NCBI GenBank assembly: GCA_048594975.1
Contig: JBMDXQ010000031.1
Location: 1 to 59,015, forward strand
Direction of reading: 5' to 3'
Length of the DNA: 59,015 nt
From: JBMDXB01 sp048594975
GTDB lineage: Bacteria > Acidobacteriota > Vicinamibacteria > Vicinamibacterales > 2-12-FULL-66-21
The translations under genes and the position numbers were made by a program. Position 1 is the stretch's first letter, and each line of letters opens with the position of its first letter. This document shows, one piece after another, positions 16,787-24,398 of this stretch. Below the pieces are notes generated by a model, which had not been told where the DNA came from, did no database searches, and was given only the letters and a program-made list of their open reading frames with translations.

Positions 16787-16800
16787 CGTGTTGCAACACG
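16787..16800. promoter_or_regulatory. Putative MarR operator upstream of the marR-like gene
   Basis: CGTGTTGCAACACG is a perfect 14-base palindrome located 27-40 bases before the marR-like ATG, where a promoter would be. Its core (GTGTT..AACAC) matches the palindrome at the start of the multicopper oxidase gene, supporting autoregulation. Confidence 0.65.
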
Positions 16801-16868
16801 TTTCTCCCGCGGTGGCCAACCCGGTCGGGCCGTCGGGCCGACGACACGTCGCCGACCGGTCCGGACGG

Positions 16869-17864
16869 TCAGCGGCCGGTCATCTGCTCGAGGTGGTCGG
16901 GGTAGCGAGCGCCCTGCACCGGTATCCCGGCGGCAGCGCTCTCGATCTCCCGCACGTCTCCCTCAGTCAGGTCGACGGCCGCCGCAGCGATGTTCTCCTC
17001 CAGCCGCGCGAGCTTCGTCGTCCCCGGAATGGGCACGATCCATGGCTTCCGGGCGAGCAGCCAGGCCAGGGCGATCTGGGCAGGCGTCGCCCTCTTCCGT
17101 TCACCAACCCTGCCGAGCAGATCGACGAGGGCTTGGTTCGCCTTCCTGGCCTCTGGAGTGAACCGCGGGAGGTTGCTGCGAAAGTCGCTGCGGTCGAACG
17201 TGGTGCCCTCGGTGATCTTCCCGGTGAGGAAGCCCCTCCCAAGCGGGCTGTAGGCCACGAGGCCGATTGCGAGTTCCTCGAGCGTGGGCAGCAACTCCAC
17301 CTCCGGGCCTCTGGTCCACAACGAGTATTCGTTCTGCATCGCGGTGACCGGCTGGACGGAGTGTGCGCGGCGGACGGTCTGCACGCCCGCCTCGGAGAGC
17401 CCGAAGTGCCTGACCTTGCCTTCATCGATCAGGTCCTTCACCGCTCCCGCGACGTCCTCGATGGGAACGTCCGGGTCGACCCGGTGTTGGTAGAAGAGGT
17501 CGATGCGATCGGTCTTCAGCCGCCCGAGCGATGCGTCGGCGACCTCCCTGATGTGCGCTGGCCGGCTGTCCAGACCCACCCAAGGCCGCTGCCCGGTCGG
17601 ATCGAGCTTGAACCCGAACTTCGTCGCGATGACCACCTGATCACGGACGGGCGCGAGCGCTTCGCCGACCAGCTCCTCGTTGGTGAACGGGCCGTACACT
17701 TCGGCGGTATCGAAGAACGTCACGCCGCGGTCGACGGCCGTGCGCAGCAGCGCAATCATCTCCTGTCGGTCGGGGGGCGGCCCGTACGAGGAGCTCATAC
17801 CCATGCACCCGAGTCCGAGGGCGGACACTTCCAGGTTGCCCGGACCAAGCCTGCGCTTCTGCAT
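16869..17864 (-). CDS. Aldo/keto reductase
   Basis: A 331-residue NADPH-dependent oxidoreductase with the TIM-barrel AKR pattern: 'MQKRRLGPGNLEVSALGLGC' at the start and 'FFDTAEVYGPFTNEELVGEA' holding the catalytic aspartate and tyrosine. The lysine lies in 'VVIATKFGF' and the histidine in 'IDLFYQHRVD'. The cofactor-binding end is 'IVPIPGTTKLARLEEN'. It resembles the YghZ/IolS-like group. The start ATG at 17864 follows GAGGAGA. It reduces aldehydes or ketones; together with the nearby pirin remnant, MarR and esterase it fits an electrophile-stress setting, which is inference. Confidence 0.93.
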   Translation of the reverse strand: MQKRRLGPGNLEVSALGLGCMGMSSSYGPPPDRQEMIALLRTAVDRGVTFFDTAEVYGPFTNEELVGEALAPVRDQVVIATKFGFKLDPTGQRPWVGLDSRPAHIREVADASLGRLKTDRIDLFYQHRVDPDVPIEDVAGAVKDLIDEGKVRHFGLSEAGVQTVRRAHSVQPVTAMQNEYSLWTRGPEVELLPTLEELAIGLVAYSPLGRGFLTGKITEGTTFDRSDFRSNLPRFTPEARKANQALVDLLGRVGERKRATPAQIALAWLLARKPWIVPIPGTTKLARLEENIAAAAVDLTEGDVREIESAAAGIPVQGARYPDHLEQMTGR

Positions 17865-18038
17865 ACGTTCTCCTCGGGACCGGGGCGGAAGTCTACCGCG
17901 AACACGGCGCACGTGGACGGCTTGAGAGAGGCGCGCCGGAGATGATCCGGCAATCCACGACCCGGTGACCATGCAGGCGGGCGCCGAACGCCTGTTGCCG
18001 CCGTACTGCGTCACCGTCCGATTCGAGGCTGGAGCGGT

Positions 18039-18650
18039 TCACCGTCCCAGCGCGCAGTCGCCACCCATCACGAGGATCGAGTGCTCGTATGCCGGCTCGA
18101 TCGGCACCATGAGCTCGTGCCGCGGATGCTCCCGTAGATCTGCGCCGACGAGCGGTGAGTAGTGCGGCGCAGGGGACCGTGCGCCTGCCAGCTCTCCGGC
18201 CAATATCTGCACGATGCCGGACGGCCACTCGACGGCGGGCACCTCGTCGAGGTGGGCAAACGCGGGTGCGACGTGGCGGTGTCGATCAGGGAGCGCGGTC
18301 CAGAGTTGCACGCCGTTCAGGCGCCCGGTGTTGTCGCGCGGCGTCTGCTCGGCGCGTGCGACCCCGGCCCCGGAGGTCATTACGTCCAGTCCGCCGAGGG
18401 CGCAGCACCGACGCGCAGCCGAGGCTGTCGTCGTGAGCGACCTCGCCCTCGTGCAGCCAGGTGACGGTCTGCCGTCCAGTATGCGGGTACTGCGCCACGT
18501 CCATCGGCTTCCCGTCGCTGAACGTCTGCTTCCTGGACCGCTTCGGCCCTTTGGCCCGACCACGCGCCGATCCCTGATGGGTGGCGCGCGCGAGACCGCC
18601 AGCGCCCCAAGGCTGACTTCACGATTCGGGTACTTCTCCAGTTGCCGCCG
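18039..18650 (-). pseudogene. Frameshifted, C-terminally truncated pirin
   Basis: Pirin segments appear in order on the minus strand but in different frames. They are 'REVSLGALAVSRA' (near 18620), 'FSDGKPMDVAQYPHTGRQTV' and 'LHEGEVAHDDSLG' (about 18510-18430), then 'GLDVMTSGAGVARAEQTP' and 'NTGRLNGVQLWTALPDRHRH' (about 18400-18270), running to a stop at 18039. At least two frameshifts break it, and the second cupin half found in intact pirins is missing. Intact pirins are iron-binding cupins with quercetinase-like or regulatory roles. This copy cannot make the full protein. Confidence 0.8.
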
Positions 18651-18790
18651 GCCTCGGACGGCACGGTGATGCCTGCGCTCGCACAAGTGGTCGTGCTTGC
18701 GCTATGGTCGTGGTGGGAATGGCCGCGACGGGCTGTCGAGGTAGGACCATCACGCTGATCGAACTCCCGCCGTCGAACAGAGTTGGACCC

Positions 18791-19453
18791 ATGACGAAAA
18801 CCAGCCATCCTCATGCCGGTCAGCCGGTGCTGCGGTCCGGCCCGCCACCAAGAGATGCGCGCATTGCCGCCATCCTGCTGCACGGCCGGGGCGCATCGGC
18901 CGAGGACATCCTGGGACTGGCTGGCCAGTTCAGCGCCAGGGACATCGCCTACCTCGCACCTCAGGCCGCGGGTTCGACCTGGTATCCCTACTCGTTTCTC
19001 GCGCCGTTACACCGGAACGAGCCATGGCTCGGGTCGGCGTTGCGCGTCATCGCCGGCCTCGTGGAGGACCTGGGGCAGGAAGGGCTGCCGCCGGAACGGC
19101 TGGCCGTGGTTGGCTTCTCACAGGGCGCCTGCCTCACGCTGGAGTACGCTGCGCGTCACGCGCGGCGATACGCCGCCGTCGTCGCGTTCACCGGCGGGTT
19201 GATCGGGCCGCCGGGCACGCCGCGGAACTACGCGGGTGACTTCGAGGGGACACCGATCTTCATCGGCTCCAGCGACGCCGACCCGCACGTCCCCCTCGAG
19301 CGCGTCCACGAGGCGACCGGCGTCCTGCGGTTGTTGGGCGCCAGCGTCGACGAACGCATCTACCCGCGGATGGGCCATACCATCAACGCCGACGAGCTTG
19401 CCGTGGCCGACGCGCTCCTGACGGCCGGGAGACGCTCGTCTTTGTCACCCTAA
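18791..19453 (+). CDS. Phospholipase/carboxylesterase family serine hydrolase
   Basis: A 220-residue cytoplasmic alpha/beta-hydrolase of the COG0400 group. 'AAILLHGRGASAEDILGLA' gives the oxyanion-hole loop, 'VVGFSQGACLTLEYAARH' the nucleophile elbow with S110, 'IGSSDADPHVPLERV' the acid, and 'RMGHTINADEL' the histidine. Length is typical. The ATG at 18791 is preferred over one 87 bases upstream because the extra residues are not family-like. Relatives (for example MhqD of Bacillus) sit in quinone-stress regulons; a similar role is suggested by the pirin remnant and aldo/keto reductase nearby. Confidence 0.9.
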   Translation: MTKTSHPHAGQPVLRSGPPPRDARIAAILLHGRGASAEDILGLAGQFSARDIAYLAPQAAGSTWYPYSFLAPLHRNEPWLGSALRVIAGLVEDLGQEGLPPERLAVVGFSQGACLTLEYAARHARRYAAVVAFTGGLIGPPGTPRNYAGDFEGTPIFIGSSDADPHVPLERVHEATGVLRLLGASVDERIYPRMGHTINADELAVADALLTAGRRSSLSP

Positions 19454-19507
19454 GGGAACCGTGGCAGCATTCTGCGTCGTCTTGTCCTCCTAAAGGAGAT
19501 CGTCACG

Positions 19508-19740
19508 ATGGTGGGTCGCGGATCGGCAGCGCCCGTGCTCGCCGGACTGCTGGGGGCGGCGCCCTGACGCACATCGTGTCCCGCCTGATCGCAAATCACC
19601 TGTACGGCGTCGCTCCTCATGACCCGCTCAACTTGCTGGCCGCGACCGGCACGCTGCTCGTCGTTGCGTCCATCGCGGCATATGGTCCGGCGCGCCGGTC
19701 GTCTCGAATCGACCCCGTGGCGGCACTGCATAACGCTTGA
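19508..19740 (+). pseudogene. C-terminal fragment of an FtsX-like (ADOP-type) permease
   Basis: The end of this stretch encodes 'ALTHIVSRLIANHLYGVAPH' followed by 'DPLNLLAATGTLLVVASIAA' and 'RIDPVAALHNA'. These are the last two helices and the closing 'ARR..RIDP..AL' tail of the duplicated permeases found intact twice in this window. An ATG at 19508 with AAGGAG opens the region but is in another frame and ends within 60 bases. Only about 70 of more than 800 residues remain. It is a deletion scar. Confidence 0.75.
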
Positions 19741-19742
19741 AG

Positions 19743-20636
19743 ATGCAGAAGCTGGCCCTTGCCATCGGGGTCCTCAGCCTGATGCTCAGCCTCGAGGGTT
19801 CCCAGGGGCCCCCCTGTTCCGCGACGCTGCCGGCGGGCGCGAGCTGTGCGCTCGGCGGTGTCGCGTTCGTGAAGATCCCGGCCGGAACGTTTGCGATGGG
19901 CGATAGGTCCGATGTCGCCCTGCCCAACGAGCAACCCGTGCACGACGTGACGCTCGACGCGTTCTGGATGGCGAAAACCGAGCTGACGTTCGAACAGTGG
20001 AAGGCCTTCGTCGTGGCCACCGGCTATCGCGCCGGCCGGGCACACGCGAAGAGCGACGATCATCCGGTCGTCGGTGTCACCTGGGACGACGCGAAGGCGT
20101 ACTGCGACTGGTTGTCGACGATCTACAACCGCGTGGTGCGGCTGCCGACCGAGGCGGAGTGGGAGTACGCGGCGCGCGGTGGCCTCAGCGGCCGGCGCTA
20201 TCCCAACGGGGACTCGATCTCGGCGCGCGAGGCGAACTACGCGAGCGATGGTGCTGTGAGGGTGGCCAGCTATCCGCCGAATGGTCATGGGTTGTACGAC
20301 ATGGCAGGCAACGTCTTCGAATGGGTCGGCGATTGGTACGACCGGGACTTCTATCGCGTCTCGCCGCGGAGAAACCCGCGAGGTCCCCTGACCCGGAACG
20401 ACGCGCCACAGCGGCGAGCCGATCGAGGCGGCGGCTGGTGCATGGGAGTCGAGAACGTCCGCGTCTCGGCTCGTCACGCGGGCCCCGGACCGTGGGACGA
20501 AGGGGGTACGGCCGGTTGCCTGGGCTTCCGTCCCGTGATGGAGGTGCAAACCCGGCGGATGAGAGTTTCCGCCGAACGTTTCCTTCTCGAGCAGCGTCTT
20601 GCCGTCGAGCTCGATTCCAGGCTCGAATCCCCTTGA
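19743..20636 (+). CDS. Exported formylglycine-generating-enzyme-like (SUMF1 domain) protein
   Basis: A 297-residue protein with an N-terminal signal peptide ('MQKLALAIGVLSLMLSLEGS'). The SUMF1/FGE domain spans about residues 40-265: 'FVKIPAGTFAMGD', 'PVVGVTWDDAKAYCDWLS', 'RLPTEAEWEYAARGG', 'GLYDMAGNVFEWVGDWYD', 'RGGGWCMGVENVRVSARH', 'GCLGFRPVM'. True formylglycine generators have two closely spaced active-site cysteines after the GG(S/G)W motif; only one is present, so sulfatase activation is unlikely. The last ~35 residues do not fit the family and appear to run into other sequence. The ATG at 19743 was preferred to the TTG two codons earlier. Role unknown. Confidence 0.85.
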   Translation: MQKLALAIGVLSLMLSLEGSQGPPCSATLPAGASCALGGVAFVKIPAGTFAMGDRSDVALPNEQPVHDVTLDAFWMAKTELTFEQWKAFVVATGYRAGRAHAKSDDHPVVGVTWDDAKAYCDWLSTIYNRVVRLPTEAEWEYAARGGLSGRRYPNGDSISAREANYASDGAVRVASYPPNGHGLYDMAGNVFEWVGDWYDRDFYRVSPRRNPRGPLTRNDAPQRRADRGGGWCMGVENVRVSARHAGPGPWDEGGTAGCLGFRPVMEVQTRRMRVSAERFLLEQRLAVELDSRLESP

Positions 20637-20717
20637 AAGGCAGCGATGGGCCTCGCCAAAGGCCGCAAGCGCGATCGCGCTGCCCAACGCGACCATCCGA
20701 GGGAGGGTTCGACCCAT
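20565..20717 (-). pseudogene. Possible N-terminal remnant of an exported cytochrome c-type protein
   Basis: From an ATG at 20717 the minus strand reads a signal-peptide-like stretch ('MVALGSAIALAAFGEAH') and then 'GIELDGKTLLEKETFGGN'. The latter resembles the sequence just before the CxxCH heme site of small c-type cytochromes ('LFEKETFGGNGRTC'). The match stops there, inside the end of the plus-strand FGE-like gene, with no heme motif. It could be chance. Confidence 0.35.
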
Positions 20718-21019
20718 GAGGCCTCGTCGATGGGGCCGGCGAGTGCTCCGCAGGACGCCAGTGCTGGCGGGCTCGTCGACCCCACGGACATCGGGGCACG
20801 TCGATGGGAAGCGCCAGATCTCTACGGTGTTTCTACTGGGAAACCGGGCAGGGAAAGCGTCCTGCTCGCTGGTGTACACTCCGGTGCTTCCGCACCGAGC
20901 GCCCGATGCCCTCCGAAAGCCGCCCCCGACGCGCACACGACGCGCGTTGGGCCCGAGACCGGCGCAAGCGGCCAGATGCGAACCGACCTGTCGGATTCGG
21001 ACCGCAGAGGGCCGCTTCG
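20637..21019. other. Gene-free spacer before the PAS histidine kinase
   Basis: No complete gene is visible in these 383 bases. The left third overlaps the possible cytochrome remnant on the minus strand; the rest holds GC-rich sequence without recognisable protein similarity in any frame. It presumably contains the promoter of the downstream kinase, although no clear -10/-35 pair was identified. Confidence 0.5.
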
Positions 21020-22426
21020 ATGACTGCGCCGGATCGGTGGCTCGTCGGGCTGAAGCGGTTTGGCGTCTGTCTGCTTGCAGCCGGCGCGGAAGTGGCCGTC
21101 TTCGTCGTAACCCCACGGCTGAATCTGATCTACAACGGCTGGCCGAGAGGTTGGCTCGTCCTCACTACCGCGGTGGTGGCGGCCGGATTAGGGGGGCTTG
21201 CCGCAGGCCTGACCGCCATCGCGACGGGCGCAACTCTGATCTGGTGGCGCGGCTACTACTTTCAACCGATGCACCCGGGCCTGGAGGTGTTCGTCGGTAT
21301 CGCGGTGTTTCACATTCTGGTGATCTACCGGCTGCAGCTGACCCGTCGTGCGCTCGTCCAGGAGCATGAAGCGTTCGCGAAGAGCTTTCACGGCAATGCC
21401 GCCGGCATGGTGATCACTCGGCTCGAGGACGGAATCGTCTGGGACGTCAACGATGCCTACCTGCGAATGACCGGTTACCGCCGTCAGGAATTGATCGGGC
21501 AGCCTCTTTCGGTGTTGTGGAAAAGACCTGAGCGGCGCGAGGAGCTGGTGCGCGAGCTGCGGAGGCAGGGCTCCGTGGAGAATCATGAATCGACGATCGT
21601 CCGCAAGACCGGCGAGGAGTGGACGGTGCTCGTCTCTGCACAGGTCATCCAGGTCGCGGGGCAGGCGGCGATCGTCAGTTCGGTCCAGAACATCACCGAG
21701 CGGAAGCGCATCGAGGAAGCCCTGCGCGAGGCCAACTCGGCGAAGGACAAATTCCTGACGAACCTCTCCCATGAGCTGCGCACGCCTCTCAACGTGGTGC
21801 TGGGTTACGCACGAATCCTGCGCTACACCTGCCCTGACCTGTCGGGCGACCGGCTGATAATGCTGGAGGCGGTGGAGCGCAACGGCATTGCGCAACTGCG
21901 CATCATCGAAGACCTCCTGGACGCCCAGCGAATCGTCAGCGGGAAACTGACCCTCGAACCGAGCATCGTCGACCTGAAGAGACTCGAAGAAAGCGTCATC
22001 GATGCTCTTCGCCCGCTCGCCAGGGCAAAATGCATCCACTATCAGGTCGACTTCGATCCAATCACCATCAGGGCCGATGGTCCGCGGATTCAGCAGGTGT
22101 TCTGGAATCTGCTTTCGAACGCCATCAAGTTCACGCCGGAGAACGGCTGCATCCGCGTGTCTGGCAAGTTGAACGATGGCCGGGTGGTGATTCGGGTGGT
22201 CGACAGTGGTGAAGGAATTCCAGCGCACTTCTTGCCTCACGTTTTCGAGCGCTTCCGGCAGTTGGACGACAGCAGCACCCGGCGCCATGCGGGCCTTGGT
22301 CTGGGGCTCGCGATCGCCAAGGAGATCGTCGAACTGCACGGCGGGGAGATCCGCGCAGAGAGCGCCGGCGTCAATCAAGGCGCAACGTTTATCGTGGTGT
22401 TGCCGGCAGCGCGTGCCTGGGAGTGA
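21020..22426 (+). CDS. Membrane-bound PAS-domain sensor histidine kinase
   Basis: A 468-residue kinase. Residues 1-105 hold four hydrophobic segments resembling the DUF4118-type membrane sensor ('AVFVVTPRLN', 'VVAAGLGGLAAGLTAIATG'). A PAS domain covers about 115-235 ('FHGNAAGMVITRLEDGIVWD', 'QNITERKRIEEAL'). HisKA has the phosphoacceptor H251 in 'NLSHELRTPLNVVLGYAR', and HATPase_c has N-box 'NLLSNAIKFTPE', G1 'DSGEGI' and G2 'GLGLGLAI'. No receiver or response-regulator gene lies beside it, so it is an orphan kinase. The start at 21020 places the first helix near the N-terminus. Its signal is unknown. Confidence 0.92.
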   Translation: MTAPDRWLVGLKRFGVCLLAAGAEVAVFVVTPRLNLIYNGWPRGWLVLTTAVVAAGLGGLAAGLTAIATGATLIWWRGYYFQPMHPGLEVFVGIAVFHILVIYRLQLTRRALVQEHEAFAKSFHGNAAGMVITRLEDGIVWDVNDAYLRMTGYRRQELIGQPLSVLWKRPERREELVRELRRQGSVENHESTIVRKTGEEWTVLVSAQVIQVAGQAAIVSSVQNITERKRIEEALREANSAKDKFLTNLSHELRTPLNVVLGYARILRYTCPDLSGDRLIMLEAVERNGIAQLRIIEDLLDAQRIVSGKLTLEPSIVDLKRLEESVIDALRPLARAKCIHYQVDFDPITIRADGPRIQQVFWNLLSNAIKFTPENGCIRVSGKLNDGRVVIRVVDSGEGIPAHFLPHVFERFRQLDDSSTRRHAGLGLGLAIAKEIVELHGGEIRAESAGVNQGATFIVVLPAARAWE

Positions 22427-22555
22427 AGCGCCACCCCTCTACGGCCTTTGGGCAGGACGGGCGTCCCGAATTCGCTAGGACGCTTAGCCCCCTCGTGATA
22501 CGTTCCCAACCTCAACCGTTTGCGTGAGCGGAGCCCCGGCGTGGTGCCGGCCACG

Positions 22556-22590
22556 CAGGTTCAGGCGGGGCCCCAGGTTCAGGCGGGGCC
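22556..22590. repeat. 17-base direct repeat in a leader region
   Basis: CAGGTTCAGGCGGGGCC occurs twice, at 22556-22572 and 22574-22590, immediately before the ribosome-binding site of the secreted protein at 22609. It is a simple tandem duplication in the 5' leader and could affect leader folding. Confidence 0.7.
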
Positions 22591-22608
22591 CGTCGAGGAG
22601 GAGTATTG

Positions 22609-23316
22609 ATGAGAGTCTCTCTAGCCGTGGGCGTCGTCGTGTGCGTGTTGACTGGCTGGGCGCCGGTCCTCGCGCAGCCCAGTCAACCGGCGCAACCGTC
22701 GCCGGCGACGTCCGATATCTACCACGTGCACTTCACCAAGGCGGCGCCCGGCCAGGCGGATGCGCTCGGCAAGGCGCTGTCCGCTCCTGTTCCGAAGGCG
22801 CCAATGCCCGATCACTTCGTGGTGCTCCGTCACCAGGAAGGGGACGATTGGGACTACGCGGTGATTCAGCACCTCGGACCGAAGGCCACCGTCGAACCCG
22901 GACCGGCACCGGCCGAGCCGTCGCGCGACCTGCGTGCGTGGCATACCGACACGTTCGTCAGCGGCCCCGCGTGGGCCGAGTTCAGCAAGGCCATGGGGGT
23001 CGGCAGCACCGGGGGCGCGGGCATGGTGTACATCGTGGGCGTGCACCGCAGCGTTCCCGGCCACCGCGATCAGTTGCTGAAATCGTTGAACGCGCCCGGC
23101 CCGGCCCCGGCGAAGGGAGAGACCGGCAACGTCGTGTTGCAGCACGTCGAAGGTGGAGATTGGACCTTCCTCACGATCACCCGCTATAGCTCGTGGCAGG
23201 CGCTCGCCGCGGATCGCAGCGCCGCCGCGACCGACCCGAGCGGCGCCGGAGGCTGGACCGATGTCCGCCAGCACTCCGCGTTTCACCGGGACACCATCGC
23301 GGATCGCATCAAGTAG
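22609..23316 (+). CDS. Secreted protein with two dimeric-barrel-like repeats
   Basis: A 235-residue protein with a signal peptide (MRVSLAVGVVVCVLTGWAP...AQ). Two similar halves follow: 'YHVHFTKAAPGQADALGKAL' with 'HFVVLRHQEGDDWDYAVIQH' (about residues 38-90), and 'VYIVGVHRSVPGHRDQLLKS' with 'NVVLQHVEGGDWTFLTITRY' (about 138-190). The repeated pattern (PG..D.L.K.L, then VVL.H.EG.DW) suggests duplicated ferredoxin-like alpha/beta-barrel units of the stress-responsive/ABM kind. No catalytic residues are recognised. The ATG at 22609 has GAGGAGGAG upstream. Function unknown. Confidence 0.78.
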   Translation: MRVSLAVGVVVCVLTGWAPVLAQPSQPAQPSPATSDIYHVHFTKAAPGQADALGKALSAPVPKAPMPDHFVVLRHQEGDDWDYAVIQHLGPKATVEPGPAPAEPSRDLRAWHTDTFVSGPAWAEFSKAMGVGSTGGAGMVYIVGVHRSVPGHRDQLLKSLNAPGPAPAKGETGNVVLQHVEGGDWTFLTITRYSSWQALAADRSAAATDPSGAGGWTDVRQHSAFHRDTIADRIK

Positions 23317-23340
23317 CCCAGTCAGGGCATCGCGCGCCCG

Positions 23341-23361
23341 GGGGCGGCTGACAACCGCCCC
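23341..23361. terminator. Hairpin, possible terminator after the secreted repeat protein
   Basis: GGGGCGG and CCGCCCC (23341-23347, 23355-23361) form a perfect seven-pair stem with a seven-base loop, 25 bases past the stop at 23316. No T-run follows, so termination is only suggested by position. Confidence 0.45.
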
Positions 23362-23495
23362 GCCCGTCCACCTCCTAGCGGCGACGCACCAAGGCCGAGA
23401 CCCTTCGTCATCGGTCGACCCGTCGCCACATCCAGGTGCTGTAGATTCGCGCGACCGCTGACTCGCGACCAGAGCTCCAGGAACCGGGCCTCCTG

Positions 23496-24242
23496 TCAGA
23501 ACTTCACGCGAATTCCAATCGTGATCGGCATCGTCCAGCGCGAGCTCTTGTCGTTGATGTCCTCGAGCCCGGTACCGACCAACGCGTCGATGGCGGAGAG
23601 GCCGCTGTTGTACCGGAAGCCGAACTGCCCGTTGAGGTCGAAGCGCTCGTTCAGCATGTACAGGACGCCTCCGTTGACTCCCACCGTGAATGCCGCCGTG
23701 CCATCGTAGAGATCGGTCACGTATCGCTCGAGGCCGGCTTGGGGCGACGCCAGGACACCGTCGATCTCGGGAATAATGGAGACGCCTATCGCGGCGCCAC
23801 CGTAGGGACGCCAGCGCTCTGTGCTCGCGGCGAAATAGTGACGACCGCCGGCTTCGATGCTCCACGCATGGTAGCCGTCGAAGGTTCCGAACAGGTCGAA
23901 GGTTCCGGCGGTGCCGAGATTGACGACGTCGGCGCCGACCCGCTGGTAGCTGACCTGGGCGCGCACTTCGTTGATGTCGTCCACCCTGAAGCCCGCGCTG
24001 AACTGCAGCAGCACGCCGTTGCCATAAACCTCGTCGAACGGTTGTGACTGAAAGATGACGGGGACGCCGTTGAGCGTGCCGATACCGGCCGACAGGAAAT
24101 CGCCGCTGAGCCCGATGTCCCAGCCGAGCGAGGCTTCCGCACTCCACGGCGACTGCGGGGTCTGCGCGCCGGCGTCGGCCGCGAGAAACGAGGACGTGCA
24201 CAGCGCCAGCGCGGCAATCGACCTGAACGAACACTTCATCAT
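23496..24242 (-). CDS. Outer-membrane beta-barrel protein
   Basis: A 248-residue protein with a signal peptide (MKCSFRSIAALALCTSSFLAADAGAQ). Alternating hydrophobic/polar strands with many aromatic and glycine residues follow ('LLQFSAGFRVDDINEVRAQV', 'WSIEAGGRHYFAAS', 'VGVNGGVLYMLNERFDLNGQ'). It ends in 'TIGIRVKF', with the terminal phenylalanine typical of barrel proteins recognised by the Bam machinery. This fits the OmpA-like/porin_OmpL beta-barrel group of about eight strands. Two adjacent ATGs (24242 and 24239) share a GGAGG ribosome-binding site. Cargo or role unknown. Confidence 0.82.
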   Translation of the reverse strand: MMKCSFRSIAALALCTSSFLAADAGAQTPQSPWSAEASLGWDIGLSGDFLSAGIGTLNGVPVIFQSQPFDEVYGNGVLLQFSAGFRVDDINEVRAQVSYQRVGADVVNLGTAGTFDLFGTFDGYHAWSIEAGGRHYFAASTERWRPYGGAAIGVSIIPEIDGVLASPQAGLERYVTDLYDGTAAFTVGVNGGVLYMLNERFDLNGQFGFRYNSGLSAIDALVGTGLEDINDKSSRWTMPITIGIRVKF

Positions 24243-24398
24243 TGAACCTCCACACAAGATCTCTCTGCCACGAGATCATACTGCCAGGCTGGTCGACCGA
24301 TGGGCGTGCGCTCTTGCCGGTACTGGCGGACGGCCGGGCCGGGTCGCTGGCGTCGAGCTCAACCAGCCCTTTCCGGCGCGGCTGCGTGGCATGCGTGC

